Part shown: positions 17,054 to 25,324 of the stretch, in pieces | Layout of the letters: each line of letters starts with the position of its first letter | How positions within the stretch are numbered: position 1 is the first letter of the stretch | Made by a program: the position numbers and the translations under genes | The notes under the pieces: model-generated | What the model was told of the DNA's origin: nothing | The model's input: the letters and a program-made list of their open reading frames with translations, nothing else | Database searches by the model: none | Assembly (NCBI GenBank): GCA_018713105.1 | Contig: DVFT01000028.1 | Span: forward strand, 1 to 50,727 | DNA length: 50,727 nt | Direction of reading: 5' to 3' | Source: Candidatus Limivivens merdigallinarum | Lineage (GTDB): Bacteria; Bacillota; Clostridia; Lachnospirales; Lachnospiraceae

Positions 17054-18706
17054 ATGAAAAAGAAATGTTTTCAAAAGCTGCTGTGCTGCTGTCTTGCCGC
17101 GTTTGTGTTCCTGGGATGCATGGATGTTTGCGGCAGGGAAATGTCCAAGGTGCAGGCGGCGAAAACCGGATGGGTTGCGAGGAAGGGAAAGCAGTATTAT
17201 TACAAAAAGGATGGAACCAAGGCGAAAGGCCTTGTGAAGATAAACGGGAAGCGGTATTTTTTTGACCAGAAGACAGGCGAGCAGAGGAAGGGCTTTATCA
17301 CCTGGAGAAAAAAGACCTACTATTTCTGCCGGAAAGGATATGCGGTGACAGGGCTTCGGAAGATCGGGCGCTACCGCTATTATTTTAACGGCAAAGGTGT
17401 GATGTACAGGAATTCCTGGGTGAAAAACCGCTATTATGCCGGAAAGAACGGGCGCTTGTATACAGGTTTCCGGAAAATTAGCGGGCGTACCTACTATTTT
17501 GACAAAACCACCGGGCAGAAAGTGACCGGATGGAAAAAGATCGGAAACAAGACCTATTATTTCAATTATAAAGGGATACTCTACCACAACCGCTGGGTAA
17601 AGGATACCTACTATGTAGACGATGACGGCGCCCGGGTAAAGGGCTGGCTGAATCTGGGAGGCGAGACCTACTATCTGAATCCCAGGACCGGAAAGAATGC
17701 CGTAGGCTGGACGAAGATCAAGGGGGAACAGTATTATTTTAATCAAAAAGGGGTCATGCAGCGGAAACGCTGGGTGAACGGCAGATACCTTGGAATGGAC
17801 GGCAAGATGGCGAAGAATACCTATGTGGGCCGGTACTATGTGGGCGAGGACGGCAAAAAGACGGGAAAAACCAGAAAGACCGGATTTTTCACGGAGAATG
17901 GAAAGACCTGGTATCTGGATGCCAACTATGAGGAAGTGACGGGATGGATCGAGCTAGAGGATGGAAGGAGCTTCCACTTTGATGAAGAGACAGGCGTTAT
18001 GGATACGGATCAATGGGTAGACGGCTTCTATCTGGGTGAGGACGGAGCCAAGGTGGAAGATGGCTTTTTCACTGTGGATGGGGATACCTATCTGTTCGAT
18101 GAGGATGGCTACCGGAGGACGGGGCTGGTCATCGTATCCATGAAAACCTATTACCTGGATGACAAGGGAATCCTTCAGACAGGCTTCCGTGTCCTGGACG
18201 GCGTTACCCACTATTTTGACCCGGAGGACGGCGGAGCCATGGCGGTGAGCAAGGGGCTTCTCATCAAGGGAAGCTATTATCTCTTTGACGCGGACGGCTA
18301 TATCTATGCCAGGGCGCCGGAAAGCTCCGAGGAAGCCAAAGGGGTTCAGATCGTCATGTACGCCCAGCAGTTTATCGGAAACCCTTATGCGGAAGGCGGC
18401 ACAAGCCTCACAGAGGGGGCGGACGCCTCCGGCTTTACCCAATCGGTGATGGCGAAATTCGGCATCCAGCTTCCCAGAAGCGCGAAGGAGCAGGGAAATC
18501 CAGGAAACGAAGGCCAGAAAGTATCCGTGGAGGATCTGAAACCCGGAGATTTGATTTATTATGAAAATCCAAAACCCCATGTGGGTATCTACATGGGTTC
18601 CCAGCGTGTGCTCCATGCATCCGACAGCAGGGATTATCCGGTGGGCGGGATTAAGGTCTCTGCTTATAATTTCCGGAAGATTACGTCTTGTATCCGATAT
18701 TGGTAA
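17054..18706 (+). CDS. NlpC/P60-like wall-binding protein lacking the catalytic cysteine (paralogue 3)
   Basis: 550 residues. ATG at 17054 follows GGGGGG at good distance. Signal peptide: MKKK, a Cys- and Leu-rich core, ending near residue 37. About fifteen GW..YYF wall-binding repeats fill residues 40-425, fewer than in the paralogues at 1946 and 4111. The C-terminal domain aligns with their NlpC/P60 domains, but the nucleophile position reads GADASGF: Ala458 (GCC at 18425-18427) replaces Cys. PYVWGG is PYAEGG. The His at residue 509 (HVGIYMG) and LHASDS remain. An NlpC/P60 enzyme without its Cys should not hydrolyse peptidoglycan, so a binding or regulatory role is more likely. The frame is fully open, so it is not an obvious pseudogene. 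Confidence 0.85.
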   Translation: MKKKCFQKLLCCCLAAFVFLGCMDVCGREMSKVQAAKTGWVARKGKQYYYKKDGTKAKGLVKINGKRYFFDQKTGEQRKGFITWRKKTYYFCRKGYAVTGLRKIGRYRYYFNGKGVMYRNSWVKNRYYAGKNGRLYTGFRKISGRTYYFDKTTGQKVTGWKKIGNKTYYFNYKGILYHNRWVKDTYYVDDDGARVKGWLNLGGETYYLNPRTGKNAVGWTKIKGEQYYFNQKGVMQRKRWVNGRYLGMDGKMAKNTYVGRYYVGEDGKKTGKTRKTGFFTENGKTWYLDANYEEVTGWIELEDGRSFHFDEETGVMDTDQWVDGFYLGEDGAKVEDGFFTVDGDTYLFDEDGYRRTGLVIVSMKTYYLDDKGILQTGFRVLDGVTHYFDPEDGGAMAVSKGLLIKGSYYLFDADGYIYARAPESSEEAKGVQIVMYAQQFIGNPYAEGGTSLTEGADASGFTQSVMAKFGIQLPRSAKEQGNPGNEGQKVSVEDLKPGDLIYYENPKPHVGIYMGSQRVLHASDSRDYPVGGIKVSAYNFRKITSCIRYW

Positions 18707-18740
18707 AAACAGGGCTTGACATTGCCGGGAAAATCAAACC

Positions 18741-19205
18741 TTGAAAGCTTTTCGGGAAACTACAAGAGAACTGGATAACCTGTACTCTGTATTTTCAAAG
18801 CAATGTGGCTTGTCGGAGCCGGAATACTGGTCACTTCTGATGATCTACGAGGGAGTGGTGACCCAGAGCAAGATCAGCGAACAGCTTTTCCTAAGCAGGC
18901 AGACGCTCAATTCTGCTTTTAAACAGCTGGTCAAAAAGGGGCTGATCGTCCTTAAGCCTTATGAAAATAATCAGAGATCCAAAAAAGCCATATTAACTCC
19001 GTTAGGGAAAGAGCTGGTGGAAAAGCAGGTGATCCGCATGCACCAGATTGAAGAACAGACATGGGAAAAGCTGGCAAAGCAGGAACAGGACAGTCTGGCG
19101 AGGCTGACCAGAAAATATGCGGACGTTTTAAGTGAAACGCTGCAGGAGATGAAACGGCAGAAAAATGAAATAAAATCATCGGAGGACTTACAGCCGCAGC
19201 TGTAA
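18741..19205 (+). CDS. MarR family transcriptional regulator
   Basis: 154 residues from a TTG at 18741. An in-frame TGA at 18717-18719 and the lack of ATG or GTG between leave TTG as the only usual start; GGGA lies about 10 nt upstream, so initiation looks weak. Winged helix-turn-helix: SKISEQLFLSRQTLNSAFKQLVKKGLIVL with the basic wing ENNQRSKKAILT. It precedes an ABC exporter pair by 11 nt; such MarR genes usually repress the downstream drug or peptide exporter, which is the inference here. Some N-terminal residues may have been lost relative to relatives. Confidence 0.85.
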   Translation: MKAFRETTRELDNLYSVFSKQCGLSEPEYWSLLMIYEGVVTQSKISEQLFLSRQTLNSAFKQLVKKGLIVLKPYENNQRSKKAILTPLGKELVEKQVIRMHQIEEQTWEKLAKQEQDSLARLTRKYADVLSETLQEMKRQKNEIKSSEDLQPQL

Positions 19206-19216
19206 GGGCGGAGAAG

Positions 19217-20959
19217 ATGACGAGTGCGCTCGGTTACTTTTGGCAAGGAAGGAACCGGGCGCTTTTTGCTGTGACAGTGATCCTATTGATCCTGGATGTG
19301 ATCGGCGCGCTGTTCATCCCGACCCTGGCGGCAGAAATGCTGAACCTGGGAACGTCGGGAAGCTCTTTTACACAGCTTTGGCACACAGGGCTTTTGATGG
19401 CGCTGATGTCGCTTCTGTCCGGCGCCTGCGCGATTCTGGGAGGATATACATGCGCAGTGCTGGCTGCCAGGATTGGTAAGGATATGCGTATGGCTGTTTA
19501 CAAAAAATCGTTGAAATTGTCCGTGTACGACTTCCGGCAGTTCGGCACGGCATCCATTACAACCAGAACGGTTTCAGACATTAATACCATACAGATGGCA
19601 TTCACCAGCACCGTGCAGATGATCCTGCCGGTTCCGGCGATTTGCGTGATCGCGCTGATCCTGTGCTTCCAGCTGGATTTCAGGATGGGAATGATCCTGC
19701 TGGGATGCATGCTGGCGGTACTGATCCTGGCATGCGGCATTATGTACAGTGCAGCGTCCCTGTTTAAAAAGCTCCAGAAGCTGTTGGACCGTATGTCCAC
19801 CGTATTGCTGGAGAACCTTACGGGAGTCCATGTTGTCCGGGCATTTAACAACGAGAACAGGGAATACGGAAGGATGACGGAAGCTTTTTCGGAGTATGCC
19901 GAGACTTCTATTAAGGCAAACCGGCGATTTGCAAACCTGGACGGTCTTTCCTTCTTCTTTATCAATCTGTTCGTGGTGATCGTGTACTGGCTTTGCGGAA
20001 ACGAAATCAATACGGGAAACCTTCAGATCTGAGATATCACAGCGGTGATCGAATATACCCTGATGGTGATGTTCTTTCTGATGATGGCGCAGATGGTCAT
20101 CCTGACCCTGCCCCGTGCGCTGGAATGCTGCGGACGTATCCAGGCAGTCCTGGATCATACGCCGGAAATCCGTGACCTGGTTGAGAAGAATCCGGCAGAG
20201 GACTCCCACAAGGGCAAGACGGTACTGGCTTTTAAGGATGTTTCCTTCCGCTTTGCAGATGCGGAGGAAAATACCCTGAACCATTTGAACTTTGAATGCA
20301 AACGAGGGGAGACGACTGCCATCATCGGCGGCACCGGAAGCGGAAAATCCACAGTGGCATCCCTGATCCTGCGCTTCCATGACGTGACCAGCGGAGAGAT
20401 CTGTCTGAACGGTACGGATATCCGAAAGATGAAGCAGAGCTTCCTCCGGGATCATCTGGCATACGTCCAGCAGAAGGCATGGCTGTTTTCAGGAACCATC
20501 CAGTCCAACCTCTGCTACAGCAGAAAGGATGCTTCCGAAGAGGAGCTGATGCATGCCGCGGAGGTGGCACAGGCGGGAGAATTTATCCGCTCCCTGCCCG
20601 ATGGGCTTCAATCCTTTGTCGCCCAGGGCGGTACGAATTTTTCCGGCGGACAGAAGCAAAGGCTTTCCATCGCCCGCGCCCTGGTGAAAAAGCCGGAGCT
20701 TTATATCTTTGACGACAGCTTTTCCGCATTGGACTTCAAGACGGATGCGGCGCTGAGAAAAGCGCTGGCGAAGGAAACGGAGGATGCGGCAGTCCTGATC
20801 ATTGCACAGAGGGTCAGCACGATCCGCCATGCCAACTGCATTGTAGTGCTGAACGAAGGCGAGATGGCGGGAATCGGTACCCATGAGGAACTTTTGGAAA
20901 CCTGTCCGGTATATCGGGAAATCTATGAATCTCAGACAAAGGAGGCACAGGAATCATGA
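19217..20959 (+). pseudogene. ABC exporter half-transporter A, interrupted by an in-frame TGA
   Basis: A single frame runs from ATG 19217 to 20959 (581 codons, normal for a fused TMD-NBD half-transporter) except for TGA at 20030-20032. The text reads ...TGNLQI stop DITAVIEYTLM..., and both sides belong to the same domain, so a GGA to TGA change is the simplest explanation. Before the stop: five to six transmembrane helices. After it: the last helix region and an ATPase domain with Walker A GGTGSGKS, signature FSGGQKQR, Walker B FDDSFSALD and AQRVSTI, where Asp and Gln replace the catalytic Glu and H-loop His. This marks it as the degenerate-site partner of a heterodimeric multidrug-type exporter. 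A GTG at 20045 could restart translation, but that product would lack most of the membrane domain. A sequencing error is possible. Confidence 0.8.
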
Positions 20960-22650
20960 GAAGATCAAAAAACTACAGCACCGCGGCGCGGTTATTCGGC
21001 TATCTGCATCACCAGAAAGCCCGCCTCACAGTTGTGGTTATTTCTATTATCCTGTACGTTGGTCTCAGCATTTGGAATCCGATGTACAGCGCCATTGTCA
21101 TTGACCATCTGTGGGAGAGCCTGCAGGCTGCCCGGGAGAGCGGATCAGCCTTTGCGATTACCTGGGATCATATGGGGCGGGAGCTGTTCCAGCTCACATG
21201 CCAGTATTTTTTTACCTGGATCTTTTACTATCTGCAGTCCTACCTGATGGCAAACGTAGCAGAAAATATGGTCCTTGGCATGAGAAAACAGGTGGAGGCA
21301 AAGCTGAACCGTCTGCCGCTTCGGTTTTTCGACCAGAACAAGGCAGGCGAGATCTTAAGCCGTGTTACCAGTGACCTGGATAAGATCACAGAGGTCATGC
21401 AGACAGGTCTCCTCAAGCTGATCGTCGCCATCGGAACCATGATCGGCTCGTTGATTATCATGTTTTACTATAGCGTGCCGCTGACCTTGATCTTTTTGAT
21501 CTTTATGTTTGTCAGCATGGTGATCACAAGGGCGGTATCCAGACGAAGCCTGTGGCTTGCAAAGGATCAGCAGGAAACGATCGGAGCCCTGACCGGCATC
21601 GCCGAAGAGTATTACCACGGCAGGGATGTGATCAAAGCGTACAACCATGAGGCGGAAAGCACGGAACAGATGGAGAAGGCGGCGGAGGATGCATGCATAG
21701 CAAACCAGAAGCTCAGCTTCCTCACCAACTGCGTCAATCCGCTGATCCGTCTGCTTACCAGGCTGGCACATGTGGTGATTGCGATTATTGCAGGGCACGC
21801 CATGCTGACAGGAAGGCTGAGCGTAGGTATCGTACAGGCATTTTTCCAGTATATCAACCAGACTGCCGAACCGCTCACAGAAGCATCTTATATGATCAAC
21901 TCCCTGCAGGCGGCGTTTGCTTCCGCAAGGCGTACCTTCGAGCTTTTGGATGAAGAGGAGGAAGTGCCGGATCACCTTTTGATGAAGAAAATCAGTTTTA
22001 CGGCGATGCCGGGGCAGAAAATCGCAGTGGTAGGAAGCACCGGAGCCGGAAAGACCACGCTTGCCAATTTGCTCATGCGTTTCTATGAGATCAACAGCGG
22101 AAAAATTCTGCTGGACGGAAAGAATGTAGCCGGGATGACCCGCAGCGGTCTCAGAAGGAATTTCGGTATGGTCCTGCAGGATACCTGGCTGTTTGGCGGT
22201 ACCATTGCAGAAAATATTGCATATGGAAAGCCGGACGCCACCAGGGAGGAGATCGTAGCTGCGGCGAAAGCAGCAAAAGTGGATTATTTTATCCGAACCA
22301 TGCCCCAGGGCTATGATACGGTACTGGACAACGACGGCGCCAATTTGTCAGCCGGCCAGAAACAGCTTCTGACCATTGCCAGGATCTTCCTCTGTGACCC
22401 GCCGATTTTGATTCTGGATGAGGCGACCTCCAGCGTGGATACCCGAACGGAAGCCGAGATCGGAAAGGCTATGAAAAAGTTGATGAGCGGACGTACCAGC
22501 TTCGTGATCGCACACCGTCTGTCCACGATCCGCGACGCCGATATGATCCTGTTCATGGAACATGGAAATATCATAGAACAAGGAAACCATAAGGAGCTTT
22601 TGAAGAAAAAAGGCGCTTATGCGACGCTGTATTACAGCCAGTTTGAGTAA
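20956..22650 (+). CDS. ABC exporter half-transporter B, probably with an internal deletion before the NBD
   Basis: 564 residues, overlapping the previous gene by 4 nt (ATGA). Six transmembrane helices (about 20-310) and an ATPase domain with consensus catalytic residues: Walker A GSTGAGKTT, LSAGQKQ, Walker B LILDEATSSVD, H-loop AHRLSTI. It is therefore the consensus-site partner of a heterodimeric exporter. Between the linker ELLDEEEEVPD and HLLMKKISFTAMPGQ there is none of the usual first strand and A-loop (V.F..V.F.Y) that stacks the ATP adenine; about 35 residues appear missing in frame. With the TGA in the partner gene this suggests a decaying transporter. Substrate unknown. Confidence 0.85.
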   Translation: MRRSKNYSTAARLFGYLHHQKARLTVVVISIILYVGLSIWNPMYSAIVIDHLWESLQAARESGSAFAITWDHMGRELFQLTCQYFFTWIFYYLQSYLMANVAENMVLGMRKQVEAKLNRLPLRFFDQNKAGEILSRVTSDLDKITEVMQTGLLKLIVAIGTMIGSLIIMFYYSVPLTLIFLIFMFVSMVITRAVSRRSLWLAKDQQETIGALTGIAEEYYHGRDVIKAYNHEAESTEQMEKAAEDACIANQKLSFLTNCVNPLIRLLTRLAHVVIAIIAGHAMLTGRLSVGIVQAFFQYINQTAEPLTEASYMINSLQAAFASARRTFELLDEEEEVPDHLLMKKISFTAMPGQKIAVVGSTGAGKTTLANLLMRFYEINSGKILLDGKNVAGMTRSGLRRNFGMVLQDTWLFGGTIAENIAYGKPDATREEIVAAAKAAKVDYFIRTMPQGYDTVLDNDGANLSAGQKQLLTIARIFLCDPPILILDEATSSVDTRTEAEIGKAMKKLMSGRTSFVIAHRLSTIRDADMILFMEHGNIIEQGNHKELLKKKGAYATLYYSQFE

Positions 22651-22690
22651 AACCGAAAGAACGTTATCGAGAAATGGAATAAAAGGAACA

Positions 22691-22740
22691 GAAAAGCACT
22701 GTGCCCGGAATGCATGATTCCTGCGGGCACAGCGCTTTTC
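22691..22740 (+). terminator. Terminator of the ABC exporter operon
   Basis: Long hairpin: AAAAGC.CTGTGCCCG at the left pairs with CGGGCACAG.GCTTTT at the right, with an inner GGAAT/ATTCC helix. The A-tract and T-tract ends allow either direction. Confidence 0.85.
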
Positions 22741-22816
22741 CAAACGCCAGACGTGTCACTTGTAAAAAAAGAATAAAAAAGTTGGCGAAAAAATAAAAAA
22801 AATTAAAAAAAAGGGC

Positions 22817-22845
22817 TTGCTTTTTTTTAGACCTTGATATATAAT
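22817..22845 (+). promoter_or_regulatory. Promoter of the tRNA-Lys gene
   Basis: TTGCTT (22817-22822), 17-nt spacer, TATAAT (22840-22845), preceded by an A-rich stretch (22765-22812) resembling an UP element. The tRNA begins 31 nt after the -10. Confidence 0.7.
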
Positions 22846-22876
22846 ATGTCTTGCGTTACGGAAGAGAAACAAATAA

Positions 22877-22949
22877 GCGCCTTTAGCTCAGTTGGTAGAG
22901 CACCTGACTCTTAATCAGGGTGTCCAGGGTTCGAGCCCCTGAAGGCGCA
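22877..22949 (+). tRNA. tRNA-Lys (anticodon CUU)
   Basis: Full cloverleaf of 73 nt: acceptor GCGCCTT (22877-22883) with AAGGCGC (22942-22948) and discriminator A; D arm GCTC..GAGC; anticodon stem CCTGA/TCAGG with loop CTCTTAA, anticodon CTT at 22910-22912; T arm with GGTTCGAGCC. CCA is not encoded. Reads AAG codons. Confidence 0.97.
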
Positions 22950-22952
22950 TTG

Positions 22953-23001
22953 AAAGTACTGATTTTGCAGACATAGGAGCTGCGGGGTCGGTGCTTTTTT
23001 T
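22953..23001 (+). terminator. Terminator after tRNA-Lys, G-U rich stem
   Basis: AAAGTACTGATTTTGCAG (22953-22970) folds on CTGCGGGGTCGGTGCTTT (22980-22997), then more T. All 18 positions pair, six of them as G-U on the RNA; T-rich tail to 23001. Confidence 0.8.
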
Positions 23002-23024
23002 GTACACTGCTTCAGAAAATTCAA

Positions 23025-23053
23025 TTGACGTTTTCCTGGCAGGATGGTATGAT
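23025..23053 (+). promoter_or_regulatory. Candidate promoter of the Rpn nuclease gene
   Basis: TTGACG (23025-23030), 17-nt spacer, TATGAT (23048-23053). It would give a leader of about 205 nt before the ATG at 23267. I see no conserved RNA fold in 23054-23250 beyond a short GTTCCCGTTCGGGAAC hairpin at 23097-23112. Confidence 0.5.
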
Positions 23054-23266
23054 GGATTCCATCAGGAACATATCGGAAGTTCCTGCATTGTCGTTGGTTC
23101 CCGTTCGGGAACAAAAATCCCATTTGAGAAAAATAATGATACGGAAAGAGTTGAGATGGGCGGAGATCTTGACTATAATAATGATATCAGTAAGCGTAGG
23201 AAAGATCCTGGTATTGGGGATTTTACGTCCAAATTAGCTCTTTTTGGGAGAAAAGGAGGTTTTTGG

Positions 23267-24205
23267 ATGAGAAAAATAGAAACCAAAGAACAAGGAGATT
23301 TCCTCATGAGCCCGAAAGTGGATTTCTGTTTTAAGGAACTTATGAGAAACAGTGAAGTACGTAAGGGGTTTCTGTCGGCAGTTCTGGGCCTTTCCCCGGA
23401 GGAAATAGAGGAAACGGTTCTTCTTCCGACACACTTACAGCAGGAAAACGCGGACGATAAACTGGGAATTTTGGATGTACAGGTTCGAATGAAGGATGGT
23501 ACAAAGGTAGACATTGAAATCAACGTGGCACCATTTATGGCTTGGCCAGAGCGGTCACTGTTTTACCTTGGCAAGATGTATATTGGACAGATTGAGAAGG
23601 GAGACCCGTATGAGGCGCTGAAAAAATGCATTCATATCGGAATACTGGATTTTACTTTGTTTGGAAAAGAAACAAGTTATTATTCCTGTTTCCATCTATG
23701 GGAAGATCGGAGAAACTTTATGTACTCAGACAAACTGGAGATCCATATCTGTGAGCTACCCAAGCTGAAAAAATATTCACATCCTGAGACCGAGCTTTTG
23801 AACTGGATGCGTTTTATCAACGCGGACAAAGAGGAGGAGATGGAGAAAATGGCAGATAAGAATCAATATATTCAGACAGCATACGACGATCTGAAAATGC
23901 TCAGTGCGAACGAGCAGAAACGGCTCGCCTATGAAGAAAGGCTGAAGGCGGAACGGGATTATATCAGCTTTGCATATGATAACTGGGAGAGGGGGCTGAA
24001 ACAAGGAATACAAGTGAAAACCATCGGGCTTATTCTAAAGAAAATGGCAAAAGGTCTGACGGTCGAAGAGACAGCTGAACTTACGGAGGAAGACGCCAGT
24101 TTCGTCCAGCGGGTCTATGAATGCAGGCAGAATCATCCTGACTGGAAGGAGAAAGAGATTGCCGACAGCCTGCTGGATGGAGGAAACGATCGGAAAGCCG
24201 ATTGA
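23267..24205 (+). CDS. Rpn family PD-(D/E)XK nuclease (transposase_31-like)
   Basis: 312 residues from ATG 23267, which has AAAAGGAGG at ideal distance; the frame is open further upstream but without an RBS or conserved sequence. The N-terminus PKVDFCFKELMRN...FLSAVLG and LGILDVQVRMKDGTKVDIEINV match the Rpn/PD-(D/E)XK fold, with Asp and Glu of the active site present; the usual E-x-Q/K third position is Asn. The C-terminal part is a charged helical region with ERGLKQGIQ typical of these proteins. E. coli Rpn proteins are RecA-independent recombination-promoting DNases; many gut Firmicutes carry multiple, rapidly varying copies. Role here unknown. Stop codon overlaps the -35 of the next promoter. 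Confidence 0.85.
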   Translation: MRKIETKEQGDFLMSPKVDFCFKELMRNSEVRKGFLSAVLGLSPEEIEETVLLPTHLQQENADDKLGILDVQVRMKDGTKVDIEINVAPFMAWPERSLFYLGKMYIGQIEKGDPYEALKKCIHIGILDFTLFGKETSYYSCFHLWEDRRNFMYSDKLEIHICELPKLKKYSHPETELLNWMRFINADKEEEMEKMADKNQYIQTAYDDLKMLSANEQKRLAYEERLKAERDYISFAYDNWERGLKQGIQVKTIGLILKKMAKGLTVEETAELTEEDASFVQRVYECRQNHPDWKEKEIADSLLDGGNDRKAD

Positions 24206-24230
24206 CACATCCAATACTCCGGTATATAAT
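24202..24230 (+). promoter_or_regulatory. Consensus promoter of the thiamine transporter operon
   Basis: TTGACA (24202-24207), 17-nt spacer, TATAAT (24225-24230): both hexamers match consensus exactly. Transcription would start near 24237, just before the TPP aptamer. The -35 overlaps the stop codon of the Rpn gene. Confidence 0.9.
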
Positions 24231-24244
24231 AGGGACGATAAGTT

Positions 24245-24337
24245 CCCGGGGGGTCGCTGTGAGGCGGCTGAGATTGGCGTATGCCTGACCCGTAATACCT
24301 GATGCGGTTCATACCGACGTAGGGAGTGTAACGACCT
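24245..24337 (+). promoter_or_regulatory. TPP riboswitch (THI element)
   Basis: Shows the conserved THI-box order: CTGAGA (24268-24273), GACCC, ACCTGAT (24297-24303), then CATACC and CGTAGGGA (24318-24325). GGTCG near the 5' end and CGACC at 24332-24336 can close the P1 helix. A strong terminator follows at 24350-24380, so thiamine pyrophosphate binding likely switches transcription off. The genes that follow form a thiamine/HMP transporter, as expected. Confidence 0.93.
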
Positions 24338-24349
24338 TGAGATATTACG

Positions 24350-24380
24350 TCCACGGAATTTCTATTCCGTGGATTTTTTT
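24350..24380 (+). terminator. Riboswitch-controlled attenuator terminator
   Basis: TCCACGGAAT with ATTCCGTGGA is a perfect 10-bp stem, TTCT loop, followed by seven T. It sits 13 nt after the TPP aptamer and about 295 nt before the first structural gene. Confidence 0.88.
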
Positions 24381-24458
24381 GTGCGATACGCCCGGAGGAC
24401 AGCCGCATGGATGGGCAAGCTTGCTTGCACAGCCATGCGGATACCCGACGGGCAACGG
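24381..24458. repeat. 78-bp palindromic interspersed repeat, copy 1
   Basis: Begins GTGCGATACGCCCGG and ends GGGCAACGG. Three nested pairings: GCCCG (24390-24394) with CGGGC (24449-24453); CCGCATGG (24403-24410) with CCATGCGG (24433-24440); GCAAGC (24415-24420) with GCTTGC (24423-24428). It starts immediately after the T7 tract of the riboswitch terminator. Copies 2 and 3 lie at 24484-24561 and 28243-28320. Confidence 0.85.
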
Positions 24459-24483
24459 TCAGCGAGCGGCATTGCCGCGAGCG

Positions 24484-24561
24484 GTGCGATACGCCCGGAG
24501 GACAGCCGCACGGACGGGCAAGCTTGCTTGCACAGCCATGCGGATACCCGACGGGCAACGG
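24484..24561. repeat. 78-bp palindromic interspersed repeat, copy 2
   Basis: Exactly 103 bp downstream of copy 1 and the same length, differing by T to C at 24507 and 24513 in the central part (CCGCACGGACGGG). The sequence between copies (TCAGCGAGCGGCATTGCCGC and onward) is also hairpin-forming. Together the copies make a roughly 300-nt structured leader between the attenuator and ykoF. Confidence 0.85.
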
Positions 24562-24675
24562 CGCTGAACGCACAGTGGACGTTCGTTTAGCGCCGACCGT
24601 AGCGGAGCGGAGACCAGCGAGCGGCATCAGCCGGCTTCGACGTGCCCCGGGAACAAGACAAAGGAGGAAGACCCA

Positions 24676-25311
24676 ATGAGTCAAACAGAAGAAAAGAAGT
24701 ACGTGACCTATGGCTCCTGCTGTGCGGGAAGCTGCGGCGCGAAAGGAAACCTCACCGGCTGCCGTTTTTCCCTGTCACCTATGACGGACCGGTATGTGGA
24801 GATCATCCTGGAGGCAATCGGCAAGGTACATGCCGGCAAGGTCTGGCAGACGACGGATAAGCTGTCTACTGTCTACCGGGGAAAGAGAGCCCATGTGCTG
24901 GATACCTGGAAGGCATGCTTTGTCCATGCCTGGAGGGAAGGCGTCCACATGACGATGGAAGCAACCATCTCCAAGGGATGCCCGGGTGATACGGATGCGG
25001 ATTCTTACCTTGCCGAGGATGACGAGCTTTTGAATGAACCGGAGATTCAGGACATCCATTTTCCGGTTTCCTGCAAGATTTCCCTCTATCCCATGGGAGT
25101 GGAAAACTATATGGAATACATTGCGAAGGCTGTGAACCTGTCCATTGACATGGGAGTGTATGAGAAATCAGCCCACTATGTGACGATCCTGGAAGGCGAT
25201 GTGCAGGATCTGTTCCGGTACTTCAAGGCAGCTACCGCCAGCCTGGAACAGGAATTGAAGCACTATATTTTGGAAGTGACCTTAAGTGTCAACAGCCCTA
25301 CGGAAGAATAG
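24676..25311 (+). CDS. ykoF: Thiamine/HMP-binding protein YkoF
   Basis: 211 residues, two tandem ACT-like YKOF domains as in Bacillus subtilis YkoF (about 200 residues): first around SLSPMTDRYVEIILEAI...TDKLSTVYRGKRAHVLD, second around KISLYPMGVENYMEYIAKAVNLS. YkoF binds thiamine and its hydroxymethylpyrimidine moiety and is encoded with the ECF transporter YkoEDC. The N-terminus has a short Cys cluster (GSCCAGSCGAKGNLTGC) not needed for the fold. RBS AAAGGAGG. First gene of the TPP-riboswitch operon. Confidence 0.9.
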   Translation: MSQTEEKKYVTYGSCCAGSCGAKGNLTGCRFSLSPMTDRYVEIILEAIGKVHAGKVWQTTDKLSTVYRGKRAHVLDTWKACFVHAWREGVHMTMEATISKGCPGDTDADSYLAEDDELLNEPEIQDIHFPVSCKISLYPMGVENYMEYIAKAVNLSIDMGVYEKSAHYVTILEGDVQDLFRYFKAATASLEQELKHYILEVTLSVNSPTEE

Positions 25312-25324
25312 GAGGAGAGAGGAT

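Noticed and set aside
24381..24561. Possible CRISPR array
   Set aside because: Only two adjacent copies at 103-bp period, repeats too long (78 bp) and internally palindromic, no cas genes; it is an interspersed palindromic element.
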